A stretch of 16,541 nt of DNA from Vulcanimicrobiota bacterium (GCA_019233415.1 JAFAMK010000139.1:1-16541); one strand, 5' to 3'; positions 4,547 to 13,342 are shown, numbered from the stretch's first letter. Notes: generated by a model not told the origin, from the letters alone. Numbers and translations: made by a program.

Positions 4547-7294
4547 TTAGAGAATCGCTTCGGCGACCGCTTCGCCTTTGTACGCGCGAACGGCGCAGAA
4601 TTTGAATTCCGGAATTTTTCCGTAGGGGTCGATTGCGTCGTTGGTGAGCAGGTTCGCGGCGGCTTCGTTGTAGACGAACGGCATGAAGAGCACGCCGCGC
4701 TTCATGCCGTCGTCGGCGCGCGCGTAGCCGGTGAGCTTGCCGCGGCGTGATTCGAGCGTGATCGAGCCGCCGGGTTCGATCCCGAGTTCGGTGAGGTCGT
4801 CGGGGTGGACGCTGATCACCGGGTCGGGTTCGAGCGCGTCGAGCACGCTCGCGCGGCGCGTCATCGAGCCGGTGTGCCAGTGCTCGAGCTGGCGCCCCGT
4901 CGTGAAGACGAACGGGTACGACGTGTCGGGCAGCTCGTCGGCGCGGGTGAACGCGGCCGGCGCGAACAACCCGCGGCCGCCTTTGCGCGGGAAGTCCTCG
5001 ATGAAGATGACCGGCTCGCCGGGATCGCCTTCGTTCACGAGCGGATACGTGCACGAGTCTTCGGCCTGCAATCGCTCCCAGGTGATCCCCGCCATGCTCG
5101 GCGTCGCCGCGCGAATCTCCGCGAACACCTCGGCCGGGCCGGCGTAGTTCCAGTCGAGCCCGACGCGGCGCGCGATCTCCTGAATGATCCACAGGTCCTG
5201 ACGCGCTTCGCCCGGCGGATCGACGGCCTTGCGCCCGAGCTGCACGCGCCGGTCGGTGTTGGTGAAGGTTCCCGTCTTCTCCGGAAACGCCGACGCCGGC
5301 AAGATCACGTCGGCGTAGCTCGCCGTCTCGGTGAAGAAGATGTCCTGCACGACGAGGTGGTCGAGCAGCGCCATCGCCTCGCGCGCGTGCTCGACGTTCG
5401 GGTCCGACATGGCGGGGTTCTCGCCCATGATGTACATTCCGCGGATCACGCCGTCGTGCACCGCGTTCATGATCTCGGTGACCGTCAGCCCGGCCTTCGG
5501 GTCGAGCGCCGTCCCCCACAGCGCCTCGAACTTGCGGCGCGCGTCCTCGTTGTCGACGCGCTGGTAGTCGGGGTACATCATCGGGATCAGCCCGACGTCG
5601 GACGCACCCTGCACGTTGTTCTGGCCGCGCAGCGGGTGCAGCCCCGTCCCCGGCCGGCCGATCTGGCCCGTCAGCAGCGCGAGCGAGATCAGGCAGCGCG
5701 CGTTGTCGGTTCCGTGGACGTGCTGCGAGATGCCCATCCCCCAGAAGATGATCGCCGCCTTCGCGGTCGCGTAGAGCCGCGCGACCTCGCGGACCGTCTG
5801 CGCGTCGATCCCCGTCACCGCGGCGACTTTTTCGGGCGCGTAGTCGGCGACGTTCGCCTTGAGCGCCTCGTAGTTCTCGGTCCGCTCGCGGATGAACGTC
5901 TCGTTCGCCAGGCCCTCGTCGATGATGACGTGCATCATCGCGTTGAGCAGTGCGACGTCGGTGTCACCGTTGAACTGCAGGAAGTACGTGGCGTGGCGCG
6001 CGAGATCGGAGCGCCGCGGGTCCATCAGGATGATCTTCGTGCCGTGCTTCGCCGCGTTCTTCATGAACGTCGCCGCGACGGGATGGTTCACGGTCGGGTT
6101 CGAGCCGATCACGATCGCGACGTCGGCGAGCGCGACGTCCGAGACCTGGTTCGAGACCGCGCCCGAGCCGACGTCTTCGAGCAGCGCGGCGACCGACGAC
6201 GCGTGGCAGAGCCGCGTGCAGTGGTCGACGTTGTTCGTTCCGAAGCCGGTGCGCACGAGCTTCTGGAACAGATACGCTTCTTCGTTCGAGCCCTTCGCCG
6301 AGCCGAAGCCGGCGAGTCCCTTCGGACCGTGTTGCTCGCGGATCGCGCGCAGCGTCAGCCCGGCACGGTCGAGCGCCTCGTCCCACGTCGCCTCGCGAAA
6401 GACGCTCCACATGTCGTCCGGGTCGAGCAGTGCCGCCGTCTTCGGCATGCCGTCCTTGCGGATCATCGGCTTCGTCAGGCGCGTGGGATTGCGCACGTAG
6501 TCGAAGCCGAAGCGGCCCTTGACGCACAGGCGGCTCTGGTTCGACGGACCGTCGCGGCCCTCGACCGAGATGATCGCGCCGTCCTTCACGTTGTACGTCA
6601 GCAAACAGCCGACGCCGCAGTACGGGCACGCGGAATCGACCTTCGCGTCGGGCTCGACGAGCGCGACGCCGTTCGCCGGCGCGAGCGCGCCGGTCGGGCA
6701 CGCCTGCACGCACTCGCCGCACGCGACGCACGAGCTGACGCCCATCGGGTCGTCGAAGTCGAAGACGATCTTCGCGTGCTCGCCGCGCCAGGCGTAGCCG
6801 ATCACGTCGTTGACTTGCTCCTCGCGGCACGCGCGCACGCAGCGGCCGCACTGGATGCAGGCGTCGAGGTGCACTGACATCGCCGGGTGCGAAAGGTCGG
6901 GCACGGGCTCGTGGCGCTGCGGGTAGCGCGGCGCGGCGATGCCGAGCTTCTCGGCCCACAGGTCCAGTTCCGACGCGCGCGTGTACGGCGACGTTCCCTG
7001 GTTCGGCATGTCGGTGAGCAGCAGCTCCGCGACCATCCGCTGCGACGTCGTCGCGCGCGCGCTGGTCGAGGTGACCTTCATCCCGTCGGCCGGGCGGCGG
7101 CAGCACGAGGGCGCCAGCACGCGCTCGCCCTCGATCTCGACCATGCAGACGCGGCAGTTGCCGTCGGGACGGTACCCGTCCTTGTAGCACAACCGCGGAA
7201 TCTCGATCCCGTGCCGGTCCGCGGCCTGCAGAATCGTCTCGCCGTCGTGCGCGTCGACCGGCGTGCCGTTCAGCGTGAAGTTCACCTGCGCCAC
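4547..7294 (-). CDS. fdsA: NAD-dependent formate dehydrogenase, catalytic alpha subunit (Mo/W-bisMGD)
   Basis: A 915-residue cytoplasmic enzyme subunit that oxidises formate to CO2 (or the reverse) and passes electrons along Fe-S clusters to FdsB. Domains in order: a NuoG-like [2Fe-2S] domain (C36, C47, C50, C64/65), a His-Cys bridge region, two ferredoxin-type [4Fe-4S] clusters (C146/C149/C152/C156 and C189/C192/C195/C199), then the molybdopterin oxidoreductase domain with its own [4Fe-4S] (C223, C226, C230, C257). The active-site ligand is Cys363 in DHCTRLCH, where FdhF of E. coli has selenocysteine. The C-terminal dinucleotide-binding domain runs from about 790. The start is GTG 7294, one base after the fdsB stop, with GAGG about 9 bases ahead. 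No FdhD or FdsC/FdsD maturation gene is in the window. Mo versus W cannot be told from sequence. It converges on the OFA carrier. Confidence 0.95.
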   Translation of the reverse strand: MAQVNFTLNGTPVDAHDGETILQAADRHGIEIPRLCYKDGYRPDGNCRVCMVEIEGERVLAPSCCRRPADGMKVTSTSARATTSQRMVAELLLTDMPNQGTSPYTRASELDLWAEKLGIAAPRYPQRHEPVPDLSHPAMSVHLDACIQCGRCVRACREEQVNDVIGYAWRGEHAKIVFDFDDPMGVSSCVACGECVQACPTGALAPANGVALVEPDAKVDSACPYCGVGCLLTYNVKDGAIISVEGRDGPSNQSRLCVKGRFGFDYVRNPTRLTKPMIRKDGMPKTAALLDPDDMWSVFREATWDEALDRAGLTLRAIREQHGPKGLAGFGSAKGSNEEAYLFQKLVRTGFGTNNVDHCTRLCHASSVAALLEDVGSGAVSNQVSDVALADVAIVIGSNPTVNHPVAATFMKNAAKHGTKIILMDPRRSDLARHATYFLQFNGDTDVALLNAMMHVIIDEGLANETFIRERTENYEALKANVADYAPEKVAAVTGIDAQTVREVARLYATAKAAIIFWGMGISQHVHGTDNARCLISLALLTGQIGRPGTGLHPLRGQNNVQGASDVGLIPMMYPDYQRVDNEDARRKFEALWGTALDPKAGLTVTEIMNAVHDGVIRGMYIMGENPAMSDPNVEHAREAMALLDHLVVQDIFFTETASYADVILPASAFPEKTGTFTNTDRRVQLGRKAVDPPGEARQDLWIIQEIARRVGLDWNYAGPAEVFAEIRAATPSMAGITWERLQAEDSCTYPLVNEGDPGEPVIFIEDFPRKGGRGLFAPAAFTRADELPDTSYPFVFTTGRQLEHWHTGSMTRRASVLDALEPDPVISVHPDDLTELGIEPGGSITLESRRGKLTGYARADDGMKRGVLFMPFVYNEAAANLLTNDAIDPYGKIPEFKFCAVRAYKGEAVAEAIL

Positions 7295-7295
7295 G

Positions 7296-9032
7296 CTAAC
7301 CGACCTCGTGCGGGAAGTACTTGTAGACCGACAGGAACGGGTTCGCGGCGGCCTGGCCGAGGCCGCAGATCGAGGCGTCGGTCATCACGGTGGCGAGGTC
7401 GTTCAGCAGCGGCTCGTCCCACGCGTCGCGCTCCATCAGCGCGACCGCCTTCGCCGTCCCGACGCGGCACGGTGTGCACTGCCCGCACGACTCCTCGCGG
7501 AAGAAGCGCAGCATGTTGAGCGCCGCACCGCGCGCGCTGTCTTTCTCGGAAAGCACGATGATCGCGGCGGAGCCGATGAAGCACCCGTACGGGGTCAGCG
7601 TGTCGAAGTCGAGCGGAATATCGCCGAGCGACGCGGGGAGAATTCCGCCCGACGCGCCGCCGGGAAAGTAGCCGTAGAACGTGTGCCCCGGCTGCATGCC
7701 GCCCGCGAACTCGTCGATCAGCTCGCGAATCGTGATCCCCGCGGGCGCAAGGTGCACGCCGGGCTTCTGCACGCGCCCGCTGACGGAGAATGACCGCAAT
7801 CCCTTGCGGCCGTTGCGGCCCTGCGACGCGAACCACGCCGCGCCGCGTTCAACGATTTCGCGCACCCAGAAGAGCGTCTCCATGTTATGTTCGAGCGTCG
7901 GGCGGCCGAAGAGTCCGACTTGCGCGACGTACGGCGGCCGCAATCGCGGCATCCCCTTCTTGCCCTCGATCGACTCGATCATCGCCGACTCTTCGCCGCA
8001 GATGTACGCGCCCGCGCCACGGCGCAACTGAATCGGCGGCAGCGGAACGGGCGGGTTCGCCTGCAGCGCGGCGAGCTCGTTCGTGAGGATCGCCCGCACG
8101 CCCGCGTACTCGTCGCGCAAGTAGACGTAGATTTCGGCGACGCCGACCGCCCATGCGGCGATCAGCATCCCTTCGAGGAAGCGGTGCGGGTCGCGTTCGA
8201 GGTAGTAGCGGTCCTTGAACGTCCCGGGTTCCCCCTCGTCGATGTTCACCGCCATCATGCGCGGCGCCGGCTCGGCACGCACGATGTTCCACTTGCGCCC
8301 GGCGGGAAAGCCCGCGCCGCCGAGCCCGCGCAGTCCCGCGTCCGACAGCATCGCGATGACGTCGTCGGCGCTCCGCTCGCCGGCGACGCACGCCTTCAGC
8401 AGCGCGTAACCGCCGCCCGCGACGTACTGCGCGAAGGTCGTGTACGGCGCGACCGGCGCGGTGAACGCGTGCGCGTCGAGCGCCGCATCGACCGCGGCGA
8501 CCGTCGCGTGGTCGAGCGGATTCTGATTCACGACCGCGATCGGTGCCACGTCGCAGCGCCCGACGCACGGCGCCGTGACGACGCGAACCTTGTCGCCGTA
8601 ACCGCCGTTGCGCAGCAGGCCCAGCAGATTCTGCGCGCCGGCGAGCTCGCACGAGAGCCCGTCGCAGACGCGCACCGTGACCGCAGGCGGCGCCGCTTCG
8701 CCTTCCTTGACGACGTCGAAGTGGTGGTAGAAGGTCGCGACTTCGAAGACTTCGGCCGGCGCCAGCCGCATCTCGGCGGCCAGCGCGTTCAGGTGGGCGG
8801 CGGAGATCGCGTGGTAGTGGTCCTGGATCGCGTGGAGGTGCTCGATCAGCAGGTCGCGGCGGCGCGGCGCGTCGCCGAGCAGCGCGCGGACCTCGGCGAG
8901 CGCTGCCGGGTCGACCGGGCGGCCTTTGCCCTCACGGCGCCGCTTCTTGCGGGTCGACTCGCTCGCGTCCGGAGCGGCCGGCCGGGCGGCGCGCCCGAGC
9001 GGGGCGCCGCCGATGATGTCGATGGTCTCCAA
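7296..9032 (-). CDS. fdsB: NAD-dependent formate dehydrogenase, fused NuoE-NuoF-type diaphorase subunit
   Basis: A 578-residue protein joins what are FdsG and FdsB in Rhodobacter or Cupriavidus. Residues 1-40 are a basic low-complexity lead. About 45-190 is a complete NuoE-like domain with its helical bundle and [2Fe-2S] ligands C123, C128, C156, C160. From about 200 on is NuoF: FMN/NADH site GLRGLGGAGFPAGRKW (234-249), GAGAYICGEESA (340-350), an SLBB-like section and the [4Fe-4S] site C516, C519, C522, C556. It takes electrons from FdsA to reduce NAD+. The start is TTG 9032, supported by AAGGGG 6 bases upstream. No better ATG exists between the kinase stop and the conserved region. A 19-bp palindrome upstream (9058-9076) may control the fdsBA pair. 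Confidence 0.95.
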   Translation of the reverse strand: METIDIIGGAPLGRAARPAAPDASESTRKKRRREGKGRPVDPAALAEVRALLGDAPRRRDLLIEHLHAIQDHYHAISAAHLNALAAEMRLAPAEVFEVATFYHHFDVVKEGEAAPPAVTVRVCDGLSCELAGAQNLLGLLRNGGYGDKVRVVTAPCVGRCDVAPIAVVNQNPLDHATVAAVDAALDAHAFTAPVAPYTTFAQYVAGGGYALLKACVAGERSADDVIAMLSDAGLRGLGGAGFPAGRKWNIVRAEPAPRMMAVNIDEGEPGTFKDRYYLERDPHRFLEGMLIAAWAVGVAEIYVYLRDEYAGVRAILTNELAALQANPPVPLPPIQLRRGAGAYICGEESAMIESIEGKKGMPRLRPPYVAQVGLFGRPTLEHNMETLFWVREIVERGAAWFASQGRNGRKGLRSFSVSGRVQKPGVHLAPAGITIRELIDEFAGGMQPGHTFYGYFPGGASGGILPASLGDIPLDFDTLTPYGCFIGSAAIIVLSEKDSARGAALNMLRFFREESCGQCTPCRVGTAKAVALMERDAWDEPLLNDLATVMTDASICGLGQAAANPFLSVYKYFPHEVG

Positions 9033-9057
9033 GCGGTTCCCCTTCGCTTCTCCGGTT

Positions 9058-9076
9058 CTGGTATTTTGTACACCAG
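9058..9076 (-). promoter_or_regulatory. Palindromic operator candidate upstream of fdsBA
   Basis: The minus strand reads CTGGT-GTACAAAAT-ACCAG, a 5-bp perfect inverted repeat with a 9-base AT-rich centre. It is the only AT-rich patch in the 82-base gap between the kinase gene and fdsB, 25 to 44 bases before the TTG. The centre contains TACAAA/CAAAAT, which could act as a weak -10 box, with no convincing -35. A dimeric regulator site is a reasonable inference. Confidence 0.35.
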
Positions 9077-9114
9077 ACCCTGTCCGCCTTGCGCTGGAGC
9101 GCTTCGCGCTTGTC

Positions 9115-11541
9115 CTAGGACGGCTCCGCCGAAACGGCCGGGGCGGTGGACACGCGCCCGTTGGCCCGGTCCAGGGCGGCGTCGACCGCCCCGTAGAGGT
9201 CCTTCATCAGGAACGGCTTGGTGAGGAAGGCATCCCAGCCGTCGAGCGCCGCCGGCGCGCGGACGCCCATCCGCACGAGCGGCGTCCCCCCGGCGCGCGC
9301 GACGAACGCCTCGGCGGGAACGTCGAGCCGGTCCGCGTCGACCAACGCGACGTCGAAGCGGCGCTCGGCGATCTGGTGCAGCAGCTCCTCGCCGGTGCGC
9401 GCGACGGTGACGGCGTAGCCGTCGTCGCGCAGCGCGTGCGCGACGTAGGAGCGCGCGTCGCCGTCGGCGTCGAGCAGCGCGATGCGGCGCGCGGCGTTCG
9501 CGCGCTCGACCGGCCGCGCCGGGATGACGACACGGAACGTCGAGCCCTGGCCTTCGACCGACTCCACGTCGATCGTCCCGCCGTGCAGCTCGACGATGGT
9601 GCGCGACAGGTAGAGACCGAAGCCGGTCCCGCCGATCCCGAGCGCGCGCGCGTTGCTGGCGCGCGCGAACCGCCCGAACAGCTTGGCGCGCTCGCCGGAC
9701 GGGATGCCGATCCCGCGGTCGCGCACGACCAGCTCCACGCCGTTGGCACGCGCGCGCAGCGCGACGTCGACCGGCTCGCCGCCCGGCGAGTACTTGATCG
9801 CATTACCGATCAGGTTCTCGACGACCTGGCGCAGCCGCGCCTGGTCGCCGACCACGGTCAGCTCGCTGCCGACGATGCGCAGCTCGATCGGCCGCGTCAC
9901 GGTGAAGACGCGCACGACGTCGCGCACCAGCGCGCCAAGGTCGACCTCGGCGAGCGCGATCGTCAACTCGTTCTGTTCGAGCCGCGAGAGCGCGAGCGTG
10001 TCGGTCGCAAGCGAGGCGAGCCGCATCGCGCTCGACGAGATCATCCCGAGATACTGGCGCGACTCGGTGTCGAAGCGCTCGTCCTCGGCGAGCACGTCGG
10101 AGAAGCCGACGATCGTCGTGAGCGGCCCCTTGAAGTCGTGCGCGAGCATCGCGATCAGGTCGTTCTTCACCTGGTTCAGCTCGACGACCGCGTCGCGCCG
10201 GCTCGCCAGCTCCTGATACAGCTCGACGTTGCGCGCCGCGACCGCGAAGTACTGGCCGAGCAGCCCCAGCGCGAAGACGTCGGCGGTGCTGAACGGCGTG
10301 TCGCGCTCGACGTTCAGGACGTACGCGGTCCCGCCGCCCGAGCCCGGCACGCGCACCGCGGCGCGCGTCCCCTGATCGTCGAGCACGCAGACGTCGCTGC
10401 GCGCGGCCAGCCCGACGAACGGGTCGCCGGCCGGCGCGTCGTCGCGCAGCGCAAGGTCGGTCGTCGCCGCGAAGCCGCCGCGCGACGAGCGCGGCGCGAA
10501 GAGCGTCGCGCGCCCGTCGACCAGCTCGTGCACGCCGGAGAGCAGCGCCTCGACGAGCACGGTCGGTTCGAGCGACGCGAACAGCGTGCGCGCGATCGAG
10601 GTGATCGCGGTCAGACGCTCGTTCTGCATCGCGAGCTGCGCGCCGCGCAGCACCTGCTCCGTGACGTCGCGCTGCACCATGACGAAGTGCGTCGTGTTCC
10701 CCGCCTCGTCGATGAGCGGGCGCGCCGACGCTTCGGTGTGATAGAACGACCCGTCGGCGCGGTACGAGACGTACTCGACCCGGGCGGACCGTCCGTGCAT
10801 CACCTCGCCGCGCATGTGGACGAGCCGGTCCTGGTCGGTCTTCGGGCCGAAGAACTTCACGACCGGCTGATCGATCACGTCCTCGCGCGGCACGCCCTTC
10901 ATGCGGATGAACGCGTCGTTCGCGTAGACGATCGTCGGCGGGTCGAGCGGCGTACCGCCGGGCTTGGCGATGATGATCGGGTCCTGCGCCGACTCGATCG
11001 CCGCCGAGAGCAGGCTGATCCGCTCCTGCGTCGCCTCGGTCGAGCGCTGCAGCGCGCGGCGCGCCTCGAACTCTTCGAGGACCGCCTGCGCGATCGCCGC
11101 GAGCGACGCGCGCTGTCCGTCGGTCAGCGTGCGCGGGACGGTATCGGCGACCGAGAACGTTCCGATCGCGTGACCACCGTTCGTGCGCAGCGCGACGCCT
11201 GCGTAGAAGCGGATGTGCGGGGCGCCGGCGACGAATGAGCTGTCGGCGAAGCGCGGGTCGGCGGCGCAGTCGCGCAGTTCGACGACGCCGTCCTGCAGGA
11301 TCGTGTGCGCGCAGACCGACTCGTCGCGCGAAACGTCTTGCAGGTCGAAACCGACGCGCGACTTGATCCAGATGCGGTCGCGGTCGATCAGGTTGATCGA
11401 CGCCATCGGCGTCTCGCACACCGCCGCCGCGGCGCGGGTCAGCGCGTCGAAAAGGCCCTCGCCGGGCGTGTCGAGGATGCGGAACTCGTAGAGAGCGGCA
11501 AGACGCCGCTCCTCACTAGGCGGAACCGGTGCGGTGGACAT
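9115..11541 (-). CDS. GAF-PAS-GAF hybrid sensor histidine kinase with C-terminal receiver domain
   Basis: An 808-residue kinase with no transmembrane segment, so probably cytoplasmic. Order: GAF (about 10-160, opening with the usual RLAALYEFRILDTP), PAS/PAC (about 180-300), second GAF (about 310-445), HisKA with H-box AHDFKGPLTTI (phospho-acceptor His468), HATPase_c with N-box ENLIGNAIKYSP, G1 DRGIGI and G2 GTGFGLYL, then a receiver-like domain (about 683-790) with acidic LLDADGD, Asp735 in VALVDADR and Lys775 in TKPF. The usual Thr/Ser switch strand is replaced by PLVRMG, so the receiver looks divergent. ATG 11541 gives the standard GAF-leading N-terminus but overlaps polX by 26 bases. TTG 11577 has a better GAGGA ribosome site and would add 12 residues. 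No partner regulator gene is next to it. The signal is unknown. Confidence 0.95.
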   Translation of the reverse strand: MSTAPVPPSEERRLAALYEFRILDTPGEGLFDALTRAAAAVCETPMASINLIDRDRIWIKSRVGFDLQDVSRDESVCAHTILQDGVVELRDCAADPRFADSSFVAGAPHIRFYAGVALRTNGGHAIGTFSVADTVPRTLTDGQRASLAAIAQAVLEEFEARRALQRSTEATQERISLLSAAIESAQDPIIIAKPGGTPLDPPTIVYANDAFIRMKGVPREDVIDQPVVKFFGPKTDQDRLVHMRGEVMHGRSARVEYVSYRADGSFYHTEASARPLIDEAGNTTHFVMVQRDVTEQVLRGAQLAMQNERLTAITSIARTLFASLEPTVLVEALLSGVHELVDGRATLFAPRSSRGGFAATTDLALRDDAPAGDPFVGLAARSDVCVLDDQGTRAAVRVPGSGGGTAYVLNVERDTPFSTADVFALGLLGQYFAVAARNVELYQELASRRDAVVELNQVKNDLIAMLAHDFKGPLTTIVGFSDVLAEDERFDTESRQYLGMISSSAMRLASLATDTLALSRLEQNELTIALAEVDLGALVRDVVRVFTVTRPIELRIVGSELTVVGDQARLRQVVENLIGNAIKYSPGGEPVDVALRARANGVELVVRDRGIGIPSGERAKLFGRFARASNARALGIGGTGFGLYLSRTIVELHGGTIDVESVEGQGSTFRVVIPARPVERANAARRIALLDADGDARSYVAHALRDDGYAVTVARTGEELLHQIAERRFDVALVDADRLDVPAEAFVARAGGTPLVRMGVRAPAALDGWDAFLTKPFLMKDLYGAVDAALDRANGRVSTAPAVSAEPS

Positions 11542-13273
11542 CGGCGAGACGAGAACGTTTCGCCTCGACGAACGCAAGGACTTCCTCGACCGGCCGAGTG
11601 TTAAGAACTTCTGCCGGAGTGATCCACGCGCGGCGCGCCTGGCCTACCGCGTACGCGACGTTTTCGAGCTGACCGGCGCCGTGGGCGTCCGAGTCGCAAG
11701 TGAAGGTCACGCCGAACGCGCGCGCACGGTGTGCCACGGAACTCGGCAGATCGAGCCGGCTCGGTTGCCCGTCGATCTCGAGCGCGGTCCCCGTTCGCGC
11801 GGCCGCCGCGAAGACCGCGTCGTGGTCGAACTCGTAGCCGGCGAACGTCTCGACGTTGCGGCCGGTGGGGTGGCCGATGATCGTCACGTACGGGTTCTCG
11901 CAGGCACGGATGAGACGCGCCGTCATCTCGTCGCGGGATTGGTTGAACGCCGAGTGGACCGAGGCGACGACCATGTCCAGCTCGGCCAGGATCGCGTCCT
12001 CGTAGTCGAGCGAACCGTCGGCGCGAATGTCGACTTCGGCCGAGCACAGCGTGCGAATGCCGTAGCGGTCGCCGAGCGCGTGCACCTCTTCGCGTTGCTT
12101 GCGAAGGTCGTCGGGATCGAGCCCGATCCGACCACGACCCCACGAATGATCGCTGAACGCGTGGTACGCGTAGCCGCGCGCCGCGCAGGCGGCAACCATC
12201 GCGTCGAGCGAGTCGCGCCCGTCCGAATACGTGCAGTGCATGTGAAAGTCGCCGCGCAGATCGTGCAGCTCGACGACGCGCGGCAGCGTCCCCTCGCGTG
12301 CCGCGTCGATCTCCCCGACGCCTAGGCGCATCTCGGGCGGGATGTACGCCATCCCGAGCGTCGCGTAGACTTCCTCTTCGGTGCGACACACGATGGTGCG
12401 GCCGTCGGTCAGGTCGACGATCCCGTTCTCGCTGACCCGCAGGTTCTTGCGCACCGCCAGCTCGCGAAACTGAATGTTGTGTTCGCGCGAGCCGGTGAAG
12501 TGCTGGAGGAGGTTTCCGTACAGGTGCTCGGGCAGCACGCGCAGGTCGATCTGCAGGCCGCCGGCGAGCCAGATGCTGGCCTTCGTCGGCCCTTCGGCGA
12601 GGACGGCTTCGGCACGCTCCCACGCGGTGAACGCGCGCACGACTTCATCGGCGTTCTCCGACGTGCAGACGATGTCGACGTCGCCGACGGTCGGCTCCTG
12701 ACGCCGCACGCTGCCGGCCGGGGCGAGGTTCTGCGCGTCCGTCGTCTTGCGCAGGTACGCGATCACTTCGTGCGCGAGCGGCAGCGCGACGCCGAGCGGC
12801 GTGCGCCGCGTGCGTCCCTTGTACGACAGCACGCCACGCCGGATGTTCTCGATCGACTTCGGACCGAGCCGCGGAAAGCCGACGAGCGTACCCTCGTCGA
12901 GCGCACGTTCGAGGTCGGCGAGCGACGCGATCCCGAGCTTTTCGTACAGCTGCTGGGCGGTCTTCATCCCGACGCCCTGCACGCCGAGCACCTCGACCAG
13001 CGTCGAGGGATATTTCGACCGCAGCTCCTCGAGGTACGGGTCGGTGCCCGTTTGCGCGATCGTGACGATGCGGCCGGCGATCGTTTTCCCGACGCCCGGC
13101 AGCGCCGTGAGCCGTTCGAGATCGACGTCCGCGCCGAGCGCCGGCGCGTTCTCCAGCGTCTCCGCGGCGCGCTCGTACGCCATGAACTTGAAGAACGGCT
13201 CGCCGGCGAACTCCATCAGAATGCGAATCTCGCGCAGCAGGTGCGCGATCTCGCCGTTGGTCAGCGTCGCCAT
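11516..13273 (-). CDS. polX: DNA polymerase X family with PHP domain (PolX)
   Basis: A 585-residue repair polymerase. Residues 1-140 hold the 8-kDa and fingers region with helix-hairpin-helix motifs (LPGVGKTIAGRI near 58-69, VQGVGMKTAQQL near 98-109). The palm has GSVRR (187-191), catalytic Asp198 and Asp200 in GDVDIV and the third Asp243 in QIDLRVL. The C-terminal PHP domain (from about 340) has metal ligands His344, His346, Asp351, Asp375/His376, Glu413, His440, His468 and Asp529/His531, all present, so 3'-5' exonuclease/AP-endonuclease activity is expected. Family members fill short gaps in base-excision repair. ATG 13273 matches family starts. It lacks a clear ribosome site and abuts a 9-bp hairpin. 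The 3' end overlaps the kinase start. Divergent from pncB. Confidence 0.97.
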   Translation of the reverse strand: MATLTNGEIAHLLREIRILMEFAGEPFFKFMAYERAAETLENAPALGADVDLERLTALPGVGKTIAGRIVTIAQTGTDPYLEELRSKYPSTLVEVLGVQGVGMKTAQQLYEKLGIASLADLERALDEGTLVGFPRLGPKSIENIRRGVLSYKGRTRRTPLGVALPLAHEVIAYLRKTTDAQNLAPAGSVRRQEPTVGDVDIVCTSENADEVVRAFTAWERAEAVLAEGPTKASIWLAGGLQIDLRVLPEHLYGNLLQHFTGSREHNIQFRELAVRKNLRVSENGIVDLTDGRTIVCRTEEEVYATLGMAYIPPEMRLGVGEIDAAREGTLPRVVELHDLRGDFHMHCTYSDGRDSLDAMVAACAARGYAYHAFSDHSWGRGRIGLDPDDLRKQREEVHALGDRYGIRTLCSAEVDIRADGSLDYEDAILAELDMVVASVHSAFNQSRDEMTARLIRACENPYVTIIGHPTGRNVETFAGYEFDHDAVFAAAARTGTALEIDGQPSRLDLPSSVAHRARAFGVTFTCDSDAHGAGQLENVAYAVGQARRAWITPAEVLNTRPVEEVLAFVEAKRSRLADVHRTGSA

Positions 13274-13313
13274 CGCCGGAGCGTCTTCGCCGCTCGGGAG
13301 CACGGCTCCGGCG
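13274..13313 (-). promoter_or_regulatory. Hairpin directly abutting the polX start codon
   Basis: CGCCGGAGC (13274-13282) and GCTCCGGCG (13305-13313) are perfectly complementary over 9 bp with a 22-base loop. In polX RNA the 3' strand ends at the base before ATG. The only GGAG in the leader is in the 5' strand, so pairing would bury it. Translational control is an inference. Confidence 0.4.
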
Positions 13314-13318
13314 CCTGG

Positions 13319-13342
13319 CCCCGCCCCGCCCCGCCCCGCCCC
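13319..13342 (-). repeat. Five-tract G4C tandem repeat (potential G-quadruplex)
   Basis: The plus strand has five CCCC runs each separated by one G. The minus strand, which is the coding sense of polX, therefore has five GGGG runs with single-base loops, about as strong a G-quadruplex motif as exists. It is also a 5-base tandem repeat prone to length change by slippage. It lies in the 104-base region between divergent polX and pncB. Confidence 0.75.

Noticed and set aside
6200..6240. Selenocysteine at the formate dehydrogenase active site
   Set aside because: The codon at the position in DHCTRLCH is an ordinary Cys codon, with no in-frame TGA or SECIS need.
4805..6877. Long plus-strand open frame opposite fdsA
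   Set aside because: The translation is Arg/Val/Asp-rich low-complexity text typical of GC-rich antisense frames. fdsA on the other strand has complete conserved motifs.
8926..11238. Long plus-strand open frame opposite fdsB and the kinase
   Set aside because: Same antisense composition with no domain. It crosses two well-supported genes.
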